Assembly (NCBI GenBank): GCA_035610365.1
Contig: CM069433.1
Span: forward strand, 167,912,882 to 167,976,881
DNA: 64,000 bases
Reading direction: 5' to 3'
Source: Aquatica leii
Lineage: Eukaryota > Arthropoda > Insecta > Coleoptera > Lampyridae
Shown: positions 1 to 11,800 of the stretch, in pieces
How the letters are laid out: every line of letters begins with the position of its first letter
How positions within the stretch are numbered: position 1 is the stretch's first letter
Program-made: the position numbers and the translations under genes
Notes under the pieces: model-generated
Told to the model about the DNA's origin: nothing
Databases searched by the model: none
What the model saw: the letters and a program-made list of their open reading frames with translations, nothing else

Positions 1-442
1 TCTGTATATATCTAACTGGTGGTTTTTAATAAATTTTATCAAGTTTTTACATGACAAGATTTTACACCTTATTCTATTATTTCGTGTGTATTCGTTTACA
101 CATTGTTGCTTATAAACGTGAATTTTTTCTGAATAAAGTTTTGAAAAGCAAGCAAAAGTTTTTGTATAGTCAAAAAGTCATCTATCGCCGAAGCTTATTT
201 ACTTACTTACTGAGTGACTGATATCACGATCTTTTTAATATTGCTAATAGATTAACTTTTTTTCCGTATACTATTTAAATTTTTATCAAAAATGTGATTA
301 AAAATGTGATTGTCCATTAATAAAAACACACTGAAGTTAAATTGTCTTTGAAAGTTATTTTTTGTAATTCATAAAGGTAAATTTGAAATTTTGTTATGTT
401 GCACCGTAATGAAAAAACAGTCTAAATTTTTTTATTTACATT
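1..442. other. AT-rich stretch without recognised gene
   Basis: No coding relic, RNA gene or repeat boundary is visible. The sequence is AT-rich with short homopolymer runs and ends where the dispersed repeat begins at 443. Confidence 0.4.
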
Positions 443-785
443 TCTGACGTTTGCATTGACATGAGCTATTCTAACTTTTAATTTCGTTGTGAATACTCAC
501 GTGTTAATGCAGTGTTGTTTTGAATTTTTTTAAAATTTTTAAATAATTTAATTGATGAGTAAAAATCCTTAAAACATGTGAGTGGTATAAAAGACTTTTG
601 TATAGAATATAAAACATCATTAATATACTTAAAATAAAACAGCGTTCATTTCATTTAAAATTTAAAATGGCAGAGTCTTAGGAACATTATAGCTTTTTAT
701 CAATATAAGAAATAAAAGAAATTAATTAGTAAAGAAGTTTAATTTCTTTTGTGAGGTGATGTGAGTGAAGCTCACTCGTTTTTAT
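443..785 (+). repeat. Dispersed repeat, copy 1 (second copy at 22870-23190)
   Basis: This stretch aligns colinearly and in the same orientation with 22870-23190. Shared landmarks in order are 'tctgacgttt', 'gacatgagct', 'gatgagt.aaaatcctt', 'ataaaacatcattaatat', 'aaaatggcagagtc' and a terminal near-palindrome 'gtgagtgaagctcactcg'. Small indels separate the copies, so both are old. No long open frame and no terminal inverted repeats were found. The family is unnamed by me; a non-autonomous transposon or a fragment of a longer repeat are both possible. Confidence 0.75.
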
Positions 786-2129
786 CTTTTGAAATTTGTT
801 AGTACGTATAATATTTTTTCTAAAACTGATATGTTATACGCTTTACAGGAATATACTTGTAACTATGCCATTTGTGTTTTTTAATTATTAATAAAAAAGA
901 TGCATTTGTTTATCATTCGCAAATTGATAAATATATTACTTGGTGTATAAACTAGAGGATAACTCTAGACTTATAAAAAAAATTGTTTAAAACCATAGTA
1001 CACTTTTAAATTTTTTAGAACGGTAGTTGTTATAAATAAAATAATGAATAAAAACGTAAACATCAATTTTTATATAAAAATTAATAAAATACATTTGTTT
1101 CAGGTGAGTTGAAGCCATAAAATTTAAGGTACCTTTTCTTCTCGTTATATGAAATAGGTAAGTGCATACTTGTAGTTGAACAATACAAAAATATATTACA
1201 TATCTCAAAAACAAAATCAAATGGTACAGTTTTTATTAGGAAATTAAAGTTGCTTTTAAAAAAATTACATAATGTAAGATCGGTTGATAATTGATAATAA
1301 AATATATAAGAATAATAGCATAATTTTATTACAATTATACAAAAATAGAATGCACATAAAAGTTACGGAATCTATTAATCATTTTGTTGGCTACGAAAAT
1401 CGGATCTCTCGGCTCGTTATATAACTTGTTTTTTAGTCATAAATTAAAGCGTGACAGCCCAAAAAAAATCACAGTGACAATAACTTGTGATTTGTCACAG
1501 TTTGTGACGGGTACGAATATTACTTTACATACATGTACAATACCTACTGTGAACGTCCTACTATACAATAACGGTTATGTAATCTACTGTCGGGGTTCGG
1601 AGCTGTAAAACTAAAGTAAAAGTATATAAACGCTTATGAAAACAGAATTAACATAAAAATAAATTATAACGTACAGATACTAAGCATGTGCGGAAGAAAC
1701 ATCTTGGTATCTTGCAACTATCGATAAATGCCAAAAGATAATTAGACTCATCTGAATTGTCATGCGGTTCATAAAACTAATCAATGTTAATAAATTTTTT
1801 TGATTTAATTTAAGGAAATTTCAGTAATAAGATTCTAAACACCTCATTCTTACAACTTCTTTGTAACACTGCAAAAATCCGATAAATTACTGTTGACATT
1901 TCTTTTCCACTAAAACAAGACAAGTATTGTGATTACAAATTAGGTGTTACCATTTAATAATAAACAAGTCGTCACTAAATAGCAACGTTAACAAACATAA
2001 CCTAAAACATTTAATTTACAGACAAAACTTTTTTACTTTATACGTACCGTTAAAACTAAAGCAATAGCATCCACACGGTCCTAAATGATTTCGTTATTCG
2101 TACACGTTTTTTAAATGAAGTTTTTATTA
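786..2129. other. AT-rich stretch without recognised gene
   Basis: Only short open frames occur. The 74-codon plus-strand frame at 1384-1608 starts at a TTG and resembles no family I know. No repeat ends were recognised. Confidence 0.35.
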
Positions 2130-2280
2130 TTCATTATCCTGTATGATAATAGCATTGATCTGTACGGAAATAATTTTGACCTGTACGGAAATGAAGTTGG
2201 TCAAACAAAATACAGTGTTGTCACATAAACATACAATGTATCGTATTATCTGTTAGTTGTAGAAAAACATAATTGTAGTA
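2130..2280 (+). mobile_element. Tc1-family end fragment matching the element at 50-51 kb
   Basis: The segment shares blocks with the reverse complement of about 51290-51440: 'attcattatcctgta', 'tctgtacggaaat' / 'cctgtacggaaatga', and 'aaacatacaatgtatcgtat' followed by 'tctgttag.tgtag'. At 51.4 kb these blocks lie just upstream of the N-terminus of a Tc1 transposase, so this is the 5' non-coding end of the same family. The matching coding region is not found directly downstream. The transposase relic at 2680-3340 reads like a different Tc1 lineage. Confidence 0.7.
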
Positions 2281-2679
2281 TAAAAAATTTATCCATCATA
2301 GTTTTTATAAATTTTTAAGATTAGATTTTTCAGATATTTCCTTGACGTTCTAATTTTCACAGTAAAATTAAAGTTTTCTTGCTAGTGTAAATAATACACA
2401 CATCAAACCGTAAACAATATGTTTGCAAACGTTAATCAAAATATGTATGTATGATTATAGTATACAGAGCTTTATTTTGACAATTGTAGATCCAGTTGGC
2501 TATGTTTGTTTTTGTTTTTATGAAACAAATGAGTTCACTTGATGATATTTGTGTCAAAACAGTGTTACTTTTTTTTAGATTTTGTTTATTATGTATATTG
2601 ATGTAAGAAGCAAATTGGTTTTTATAGTGTCTTAGAATCAATTAAGATTGAAAGAGTGATATTAGTCGTGATATTTACT

Positions 2680-3340
2680 TAAAAGCTGCAGGCATAAAAC
2701 AGAAAGGTATCATTATTCAAGATGTGGCGGTTACTTAAAATTTTTGTAAAAGTTCCATTGGGCGCTGGGCGCTTGTGGCAACGTTATAAAAAAACTGGTG
2801 AAAAGATATCCTAGCTCCATAAGACAAACTAATGCTGTGCAGGATAGATTTCTTCAAATCCAATGTCTTCGTAACCAAAATCTTACGTTTAAGCAGCTAA
2901 AAGCTGAATTTTAAAATGTTCGTCAAGTAGTAGTTAGTAGTTAAACTGTAAGAAATAGGTTAGATGATGTTGATCTCTATGCTCGACGTCTTTTTAAAGT
3001 TCTCGTGCTTTTACGCGGAAATTGGACACGAAGAATAATATGGACCGAGGAACAAATCAACTGGCTAGAATAAGACTGGGCCTACGTACTCTTTACAGAT
3101 GAATCTTGATCAAGTTTGAAACCAGATTCTAGAACACTAAAAGTTACGAAGATACCTGAAACTAAAAATCGCTTAGCAACTGTTTAGGAAGTTGATCGGT
3201 ATCAAGGAAAAACAGTTATGATTGGAATTGACCGTAGAACTGAGTTTGTTTTTGTGACTGACTTTCTAACGCCAAGCACAATTCTACAACTTGTTATTTC
3301 ACCACAAACGAAACAAATCGGAAGATAATTTTACGAATGC
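2680..3340 (+). pseudogene. Tc1-like transposase relic
   Basis: Frameshift-tolerant translation gives a Tc1/mariner transposase of the IS630-Tc1 superfamily, the enzyme that cuts and pastes the element at TA sites. Recognisable parts in order are a helix-turn-helix-like stretch near 2780-2960 ('NAVQDRFLQIQCLRNQNLTF' followed by a 'TVRNRL' block), then 'WTRRIIWTEEQINWLE' and the first catalytic aspartate in 'YVLFTDES' near 3085-3110, then 'KTVMIGIDRRTEFVFVTDF'. Several in-frame stops interrupt it. The catalytic segment after the second aspartate was not recognised, so the 3' half is lost or very diverged. It lies downstream of the Tc1 end at 2130-2280 but does not closely resemble the transposase at 50-51 kb. 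Confidence 0.75.
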
Positions 3341-3924
3341 AGGACAAAGTTTGGCCATACGTTGCTAAAACAGTTAGATTTTTTTACATAAGCACAATTT
3401 GTGTGTATGTAAGATTTAAAAATTTAGAAGTTTTTACTAGAAAAGTTTTTTGTTGGAGACTATTAAATATAGCAAAAGTATCATGCAAATGGAATGAGTG
3501 CAAACGAGGTCTTATGTAATATAGGAACGGACTAAAAACGGCAAAAAGAATTTCATGATAGCGGTACTATAATGAAATTGAAATAATTTTAGTGTGTGCC
3601 AAATTCTCCTAAACAATTTATAGTAAAAGATAAATTGGCTAGAAGAAAGATTTAATCTAGAATTTTTTTTGGTAATACAGCTGAACTTTTTTTTCAATTT
3701 AGCCCATTACGTTTATTTACTTTTTTGAAGAATTAACTGGGGCACACGTTTCACCTCAGGGGGTCTATCCTGAGGACTTTGACCATACTGTACATATGAA
3801 AAGTTAGACCGACGGTTAGCAGGAATGTACTTAAAGGTAAAATAAACAAAGTGAAAGTATTTGTGTAAATTTACATGTTGACACTTATATCGTTTAAGTA
3901 GTTATATAATAATTTATAAATCTG

Positions 3925-4760
3925 TATTTTATTTGTTGCTAGCAGGTTTACAATAGACAGGATAACGTTAATTGTTGATAGCTCTTTGGTTAGTTTGTCG
4001 ATGTAAATTTTATGTACATCGCAGTTAAAAAATATGTGGTTCAAGTCTTCTGTTATGCAGCCAGAAATTGAGCATGAGGGGTCTTCTAATACTCAGATTT
4101 TGTATAAGTGGGCTGGGTATCGTCCATGACCAGTTTTAATTTTGTTATTGTGGTTTGGAGGTTTCTTGATATGTGTCTATAGTTTTGATACTATGGTTTG
4201 AAGGTAACTATTGGGTGTACCAGGGCATATTGAGTTGTATATGGTTGCTTTTGAATTGTTGCCATTTATCTCTAAAGCATAATCTTTTAAGTACAACCGT
4301 TAAATCATCGAATGTGACATGTGGTTGATTATAGATGTTTTCTTGTTGAATTGCTTGTTTTGCAAGAGCTTCAACAACATCGTTTGGTTGAATGTTAGAA
4401 TGTCCTTTTATCCAGTAAAAAATAATGTTTTGAGATGTTAATTTTATGTACTATTTTTGCGACTATGGAGTTTGATGCCTTTTTGTCTGTAATGCCTGTA
4501 ATACACTTTAGAAGTTTGACGTGATTTTTATTTTTTTAAATTTATTATGGTATCCATATTTTAAAGCTTCTAAAATAGCTACCGTTTCAGCGGTAAAAAT
4601 TGCAGCATACGAATTCAGTTTAAATTTATTATTATAGTTGTTCGTCTATATGCACATCCGCAGCCAGGATTAATCAGTAAAGATTACGTTAGTTTTACCT
4701 AGTTCTTTGCAAATAGGTCGGTACGATTTCCATTATAAGATGGGAAAAATATTGTAGGCT
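3925..4760 (-). pseudogene. LINE RNase H and C-terminal relic
   Basis: The minus strand translates to the RNase H domain of an I/Jockey/R1-group non-LTR retrotransposon, which removes RNA from the RNA:DNA hybrid during target-primed synthesis. Visible pieces in order are 'AAIFTAETVAILEALKYG' (with the conserved glutamate), a following 'SNF.SVLQAL' block where the usual aspartate reads as asparagine, 'IIFYWIKGHSNIQPNDVVEA' (the conserved KGH and late aspartate), then a C-terminal half zinc-finger-like block 'DPSCSISGCITEDLNHIFFN'. Stops and frameshifts break it. No matching reverse transcriptase precedes it at higher coordinates; a Penelope-like relic lies there instead. Confidence 0.82.
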
Positions 4761-5044
4761 GTTGTAAGTATTGAAAAAAATGTGTATAATGTTTTTCATT
4801 TTTTCATGGTTTTACGTTGATTTCTTTAATCAATCTAAAACCATCTGCTGAAGGAGCTAAACTTGCGATACATACTCTTGCTTTCAGGCTTTCGCGACAG
4901 TCCAATCTTAGAGTTTGGTTTCCGGGCGGATTACCGTGTCTTTGATGGATTTGTTTTCTTGACATTTCAGTCGTCATCTCCTGACTTTCTTTAGAAGATT
5001 TCTGAAACCGTTTCATTTATCCTTGGGTTTAATTATTTATACTA

Positions 5045-5720
5045 ATTGCTTGTTTCTGTTCACTAGCCAGTGCGTGTCGGTCTTTGAATAAATGCTTCCA
5101 GGTGAAAGAAAGTTTTATTCTGTCGTCCTTTTTGGATAGTTTTCTGGATCTCTATTGTTTTCTTGTAGATCTTTGACTAAAAGTGTCTAACTCTGGCAGT
5201 GTGGCGCTACCGCCAATCTTATGCTCTTCCTTCTCGTGTCTGCATGTGTTTGTTCAGACTGGTGCTATTCTTCCCTCCAATCTTTCCAAAGTATACCTTC
5301 CAGGGAATACAGTAGACTACGAGTTTTTGCTTGGGTTGTTTGGCTTTCGGGGAACAGGATTGGCATTTGTTCTGTAGCACTGAAAACCTGCTTCACTTCA
5401 TTTTTCTTTAGAAGTCTTTCTATTTTGTCCGTGCATCTTTGAATTCATGGTAAGAATATGGTGGTTCTGGCATCTTCTTGTCTTGGTTTCTCCATCGGTT
5501 GTTTTCGGATCGCAATCAGAATGTCCTTCAGTAGAGCACTCGTAGATGTTTCATTTGTCCCTCAAATAAATCTGGGTCACGTATCACTTTTGCTCTCTTC
5601 GCCTAGTTTCTGCATCGGATAATGGTGTGATTGCGCGTTTAGATGCCTCTTCGTGTGTGTTGGTTATGAGGACATCTAGAATAGTATGGTTGCGATACAT
5701 ACGTTGCAAACTTCTTGTTT
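5045..5720 (-). pseudogene. Penelope-like element GIY-YIG endonuclease relic
   Basis: Minus-strand frames carry the C-terminal part of a Penelope-like retroelement protein. From N to C there is a connector 'IQRCTDKIERLLKKNEVKQV' after the reverse transcriptase thumb, then the endonuclease core 'VVYCIPWKVYFGKIGGKN' followed by 'STSLNKHMQT' (degenerate GIY-YIG strands and helix), then 'IYKKTIEIQKT' (the catalytic glutamate region), and in a shifted frame 'RIKLSFTWKHLF', which matches the usual terminal Trp-containing motif. Frameshifts and stops make it dead. The 70-codon frame just downstream (4804-5016) looks like trailing sequence, not a separate gene. A second, different Penelope-like copy lies at 38-39.4 kb. 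Confidence 0.75.
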
Positions 5721-6776
5721 ACATACAGAGCACTTTACAATGAAATTGTAATTAATAGATTGAAGTTACATTATATTATTATAAAACCATCAATAATTTA
5801 TAACATTAGAATATCGCTAATCCGACTTCCTACGTATTGTCAGATTATGAAAACTTTGTATTGCTGAAAACGCAGAAAAGTTATAAATCAACACAATAAT
5901 TTAGATACATTTTATTGTTATTGTAAACAGATATGTTTTCTTTACTCTACTCTTTTACAAAATAAATAATACTGGGCAATAAATTTACAAAAACAGAGTA
6001 ATTGCAAAAACATAATTTTATCGTTTTTAGATACCATCCAAACGAAACTGGTATACTGTCTGCTCCAATGCCTAAAAGCATTTCTGTAAACTTCTTGATA
6101 AGCAACTCGACAAACTTTTATTACTAGACAATTAATAGAAAATGAATAAGAATTCTTTTTATTTTTATTAGTGTAACAAAAATGGTGCTAAACGGTGAAT
6201 GGGAGCTGTTTTTCAAAATTCATATCTAAACAAACCTGTTAAAATATTCAAAACGTGTAGTTTTTTATTCTTATGTTTATTTTTTAATGTAAGATAACCA
6301 CTGTAGCGTTCTTTAGCGTTTTTGGTTTCTGTTTCATTCTGTCCGTTTTTAAAGTCAGATTCGGCGATCAACGTTCTGCAAATAAGTACTCTTTTTCTCT
6401 GAACTGAATTTTTTAAAAAATGGGATAGATATTTTATCAACTGTAGATTGCATATAAATGTTGTTAATTTGTCAGTTCTAATGATTCGCTTATATAATAG
6501 TAATTTATGTTACCAGCCTCAAAAGTAAAGCATACCGTAACCAATATTAATGGGTTTGAAGCCGTAGGCCGAGCGCTGCATGACTAAAGCTTTTGATGCA
6601 AATTACATACATTATTTATTGTGCTGTTATTTAAATTTAAATATCTTTTTTGTGTTGCCAACACAAACGTCAATATTTGTTCGTTATTATAGTTAGGTAA
6701 TAGGCGAAAAAACTTCTACGGTGGCAAAATAAAAACTAAAAATCCACATAAAACTAAGTGTTCAAAGTCAATTATT
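5721..6776. other. AT-rich stretch without recognised gene
   Basis: No coding relic was recognised. A 75-codon minus frame at 6213-6440 has low-complexity Lys/Asn/Thr composition typical of chance frames in AT-rich DNA. Confidence 0.35.
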
Positions 6777-7912
6777 GAAGTGAAACTTCTTTATCGGCGT
6801 TGGAAAAAAATTTACCGTCACATTTTTTCCGTTACGCGCCATCTTTTTTTTTAAATTTTTAAGGTTAACCTCAATTTCTGATTGAACGATGACAATGACA
6901 GTAATAATTCTATTTCAATTAATGAAATGCTGTAATAATCTTAGTAGCAAAAAGTTAAAGTGAAACACGGTTGGTTTTTTGTTACGCGCCATCTTTTTTA
7001 TTTCTGAAACGCAATAGCGACGTGATAAATAATATATCAATACTAAAGTGATCAACAAATCAAAGGTTTTATTTTAATTTTAATTCCAGTGGATTTTTAA
7101 CAAAAGTAAGTAATTATATCTCTTTTTCTAATACTTGGGTGGGATTGTGGTATTTATTTTTTTAAATTTAAGATATTTAAGGTTAACCTCAGTTTCTGAT
7201 TGTAACTATCGGTCAATGTATATGATTTCATTAAAATAGTATTTATTAATTAATACGACTGCTAATTTAATGAACATCAATTAATTGACATAGAGTATAA
7301 ATTCTGAAATATGTTATTAATTTTTAAATTTAAGATATTTAAGGTTAACCTCAATTTCTGATTGAACGATGACAATGATAGTAATAATTCTATTTCAATT
7401 AATGAAATGCTGTAATAATCTTAGTAGCAAAAAGTTAAAGTGAAACACGGTTGGTTCAGACGAAGAGTACTTTCAGTTTCTCCAACGCAGTAGGGATAGC
7501 ATGTCGCTTATTTCGTTACGCGTCACATTTTTAATTAATACGACTGCTAATTTAATGAACATCAATTAATTGGCATAGAGTATAAATTCTGAAATATGTT
7601 ATTAATTTTTGTAAATCAATTAACTAATTTTTGTAGATTCAATTTCATATTTCAGTTACCATAAGCCATTAATTACAAAAATATATAATAACGATGACAA
7701 TGATAGTAATAATTCTATTACAATTAATGAAATGATGTAATAATCTTAGTAGCAAAAAGTTAAAGTGAAATTATTGTATTATTTGTATTCATGTCTATGA
7801 TAAAAAATCCTTTTGTTTAAACTTTATCTAATTTAACTTTATTTAACCAATTTCTGAAAAGTTGCATGTAGATCATTTTGAGAAAAATAAGGCCATAAAG
7901 AAGTTTCACTTC
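6777..7912. repeat. Mosaic repeat block bounded by an 18-nt inverted repeat
   Basis: The ends are exact inverted copies: 'gaagtgaaacttctttat' at 6777-6794 and its reverse complement at 7895-7912. Inside, several units recur. A ~116-bp unit at 6861-6976 is almost identical to 7341-7456 and partly repeated at 7691-7769. A ~79-bp unit at 7247-7325 recurs at 7531-7610. A partial unit lies at 7178-7205. 'gttacgcgcc' occurs at 6831 and 6981 with a variant near 7514. No open frame of note is present. The structure suggests a non-autonomous element with internally duplicated blocks; no target duplication was identified. Confidence 0.7.
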
Positions 7913-8459
7913 TTACATGTGTACACCAGTACACGCCCATGTTTTTTATATTAGAGCGAGTATGCGACAGGTGGAAACGTCATTTAAAATGTTTAGAAAT
8001 TCAGTAAAAACTAAAAAAAAACGATGTTTAAGTTAATGTCAAATTTGACAGATTTAGTCATAAATTATATTTCTGGTGATTTTTTTTTTATTTTTTTAAA
8101 AAAGAAAGATAATTTTACAGAGGGAAGACAAAAAATAATGTACGTTACTCTCGTCGAAAGTATCATAGCATAACTCACTCACATGCAACGCCCAGCCTTA
8201 CTTTTGTCCCTTGTTAAGTAAATTACTATGTCAAAATTTAACATTTGTTGTAAAGGAGGTTTAAATGTTCTACATGTTTTGTTATATCTACTTTGCATTG
8301 TTGTTTTGTATTTTGTTAAGGAAACAAATAGGTTTATACTATTTTGACTTAAAACAAAGTTGATTTATACTGTTAGAACCACAAGTTTAGATAAGAAAAA
8401 ACGATCTTTTCTAAACATATTTTATTCATAATGAGTACGGATTAATGGATTATTAGTAA
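7913..8459. other. AT-rich stretch without recognised gene
   Basis: No coding similarity or clear repeat boundary is visible between the mosaic repeat and the coding relic that starts near 8460. Confidence 0.35.
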
Positions 8460-9800
8460 TTTCAAATTTCAAGGGTGGTTGTTTCATTTCCATTGAACTC
8501 TTCTATATCTGTGCACGTATCTTCAATTTCAGCTATTTTAAGATTCTGATAGAAATTTCTAAACACTGGAGGTATGAGAGGCAAAAGATCCAACAAATTG
8601 CTTTTCATCTCTGCTAAAACGGGCCTCGTACATTTTCCAGGCGTTAATGTTACGTTAAATCTGCCACGTCTGCCTACACAAATATTTTAAATGGTACTTG
8701 TTTTTCCAATAAATTTTTGAAGATTTTACCAGGTTCAGAGGTATATTGTAACCACTTTGCATGATGTCATTTAAAAGGTTGTTCTTCATGATCGTTATTT
8801 CTTAAGATCAGTGACTGTAAAGGTCAGAAAAATTTTGTTCCTTTACCACAAATTGTCTTTGTTTTTTTCCCAACATTTTTAACTAACTGGTGCCAGTCAT
8901 AGGAGTGGCAAATTTGCGCAGGTAGCATCTTTTTTTGCTTTTCTATAAGGGCATGATCAACGTCACACTCCATGTGACTAATCACTGACCATAAATTTGT
9001 GGTCGATAACTTTTAAATTCTTCGTTTTCTGCATTACATGTCGGCCACATGGAAGTTTTTATTTTGACCTACATACGTATCTGAATAAAGAATGACCTTC
9101 TCTATTTGCGGAAGTAAAGCAAGGAGTTCTTGAAAGATACATGTACCTATTTGATTTCCACCACGTTCCCCTTCAGCTTCATGCTACAAGTAACATGTGA
9201 CTTTTCCAGAACCTGCATTATGAAACGTAAAGTTAAATGTCCACAGTTGTCTTTTATAAAACGCTACCAAGGACTGAAGAAATGGAGTAGGTAGACATTG
9301 CTGGAGGTCAAACTTATAATATGTATATGATATATAATATATATCTAGAATTGACGTTCTCTTTAGCAATATTCTTGTCCTGGTCTTTTTTTAAGTAGGC
9401 ATTATCTGCTACGGCATAGTGTTCGTTTACTTCTTCTTGGATGGAACGTTTTTTTTCTCGTTATTAGTGATTTGCAATTTCATCTGCAAAATATCACATT
9501 TGTGACACGTGTCTACCTTTGGTCGCTTTTCGCAATAAATTTTATACATGATCTGTAAATTAAGATGAAGAGGCAAGAACTTTTTGCTGTTATCATGCCG
9601 CGTATAGTGTGACTCATATGACGGAAAAGATTTTCTGCTTTCTGTCATTATATCCCGCTTTTTGATCTCGCTTTCTTCCGATTTTTCTCTACCTTTTTCT
9701 TCCGTATTAACAATTTTCTTCCGCGTTGAAACTTCTTCTGGCAAACTTTTCATTTTCACTTGATTCGTCAGTAGGCACGTAGTTTTTGTCAACATCTGAA
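8460..9800 (-). pseudogene. Relic of the 'GQNKN' (DUF7869-like) insect multicopy protein
   Basis: The longest intact frame is 122 codons (9427-9795). Reading N to C on the minus strand there is a Lys/Glu-rich segment, 'YESHYTRHDNSKKFLPLHLN' followed by 'LQIMYKIYCEK', a 'CHKCD' pair near 9500, then 'FDLQQCLPTPFLQSLVAFYK' and 'RQLWTFNFTFHNAG' near 9220-9330, then 'VILYSDTYVGQNKNFHVADM' near 9050-9110. This order (SHY, CxxCD, FDLQxxLPTP, YKRxLW, D-x-x-x-GQNKN) is that of a protein family repeated many times in insect genomes, which I believe carries Pfam DUF7869; its biochemical role is unknown to me, although the spaced acidic residues suggest an RNase H-like fold. Stops and frameshifts interrupt it. 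A second copy is at 25246-29010, plus strand. Confidence 0.72.
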
Positions 9801-10639
9801 TAGTCTATATCCTTCCCTTCAGCTACCTCGTCCAATATTTAGTGTAAATATTCAGTTTTGTTACTATCATTAATAGTACTCTTAAAACATATTTCTAATC
9901 AAGTTTCTATTTCTTTAACCAGCATGCTTTCTTGATTTACAGTATTGCTAATAGTAACATCTAAGAAGGCAACCCACCATAAATTAACATATTTTAACAA
10001 AACAACTTTATTTCAAAAATGGTCTTACCACCACTAGGATCTACAGACTTTTGTACTGGAATTTTCATTTGTAACTACACCTTGTTCAACCACCACCACA
10101 GACCATAAACAAAAATAGAGAAAAACAAACATAACTAAATATGAGGACAGCACAAAGAACTAAGAACTACTGTGCCTGGATAGATCACAGAGGGTTTGTG
10201 CGGCATTGCCACTAAGCATTTTTCACACTCGCCCACAGTGGCTATCTTAGCGAAAAACATAAAAAAACATTATATTCATAATAAGAATTAAGTACAAGCC
10301 CAGAAACAACTAAATCTAGCAGCTACTTTACATAACTAAAAGATAACGCAAAGATGCAGTTTAGCTTGCAGAACAATTTAGGTATAGTAAAGAACAGATG
10401 TCAGAGATTAAATAATAACTTAAATCAAGGTATACTTATACATAAAGAGATACTAAGCAAACAAAGCTAACAGTAATTGCAATATAAGTAAGTAAATCAG
10501 CACATTATAAAAGAAAAGAAAACTTAGAAGGTATATAAAACAAACATATAGTATAACTAGCAAAAAAATAGGCGACGGAGCAATATGCTCATGATGAGTG
10601 ACACACTACAAACACTGCACTACACAACACCAGAGAAGA
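9801..10639. other. Probable 3' flank of the adjoining LINE relic
   Basis: No open frame of note. The part near 10000-10640 lies directly downstream of the minus-strand LINE relic and is less AT-rich than its surroundings, so it may be its 3' untranslated region. No poly(A) or end repeat fixes the boundary. Confidence 0.3.
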
Positions 10640-11800
10640 CCATTGATGAGTTTGCATTCTCGCAACTTAGCAGCCATGATTTCATTGCAGAAGTTGTTGT
10701 TCCAGTTAGTGTTGCTGGTTAGAGCGATTGTTCGGGTTAAGTTAAGTTGAAGTTGAACTTTTGATGAAGATTAGACCATTTAGTAATAGACAATAGAACA
10801 AGGTATGTTCGGGGAGTGACAACTTCCTCTTTGCACATAAAACATAGGCTGTTTTCTGTAATAGCAAACCTGTGTTAATACTGCTGGAAGTTACCATTGT
10901 TGGTGAGACATTGAGTTAGGAAGTAGTTTAGGCTCCCCAAAGCGTCTTCGATGCCAGTCATTAACATTAGGAAGCAGTGACTTAGTCCAATTTGTATCAG
11001 GGGTGTTGTTCCAGATGTCTTGGAATATCTCGAAGGACTTTGAACAAATCAGGACGGCAACCCAAATGTCTCTACTCTTTGCTGAATTTTGAGGCTCATT
11101 GGGATAGTTCTACAAATGGCGTCAACGGGCTCGGTCCTAACAGTTTGATATGCTGTGGATTTTAAAAGAAGCAGCTTACTATCGATTTGGGAAATCATTT
11201 TTTTATAAGTGGTTTTCTTGAGGGCAGTAGAGCCCTACACCTGACACGCGTAAAGAAATTTTGACTCGGCAACCAGAGCAATTATTTTCCTGCGGAAGTC
11301 CATTATGTCTATTGATCTTGGCAAGATTCTGCTGAGTTGTTGAATACAGTTGATAGCTTTATGCCAGGTAGCTCTAAGCTGTGGGCTAAAGGTAAGTTTG
11401 GTATCGAGAATGACACCAAGGTAGTTTATTTAATCCCGAGGGGAAATGTAGTGTCCATCACATGAAAGACGACATCTTTCCATTTTTCCTACCACTTAAT
11501 ATACAGCCTTCCGTTTTATTTGTCGCAATTTTAAGGCGTTTTTTGTTAGCCCAGTTTGATATGAGGCAAAGGGCAAGGTTTTCTTCTGTGTTCTTAATAT
11601 CAATAATATTGGTACTATCTAAAGCAAGCAACCCGCGGTATCTTAAATCTTAAATTTGTGGTTATTCACAACAGATGTACTTACCCAAGTTGCTACGAGC
11701 GATGTCAAGGATTCTTCCGGTTCTGTTTGAACCCTTATCAGCAAAATTAAAAAAAACTCCATTCGTAATCTGACAAACACTTCTGCTTTTGGCATTTATA
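10640..11800 (-). pseudogene. R1/Jockey-like LINE reverse transcriptase relic (palm end to C-terminus)
   Basis: The minus strand encodes the end of a non-LTR reverse transcriptase. Recognisable blocks in order are 'LISNWANKKRLKIATNKTEG' near 11500-11600 (the region after the catalytic palm), 'INYLGVILDTKLTFSPQLRA' near 11360-11430 (the conserved YLG motif), 'RILPRSIDIMDFRRKIIALV' and 'PVDAICRTIPMSLKIQQRVE' across the thumb and connector, and a C-terminal 'SLCFMCKEEVV' zinc-knuckle-like block near 10850. The catalytic YxDD region is not clear and would lie above 11700. Multiple stops and frame changes mark it as dead. Non-LTR elements of this group integrate by target-primed reverse transcription. 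Confidence 0.78.

Noticed and set aside
1384..1608. 74-codon plus-strand frame as a possible gene
   Set aside because: No ATG start, no recognisable motif and no conserved context; the length is compatible with chance.
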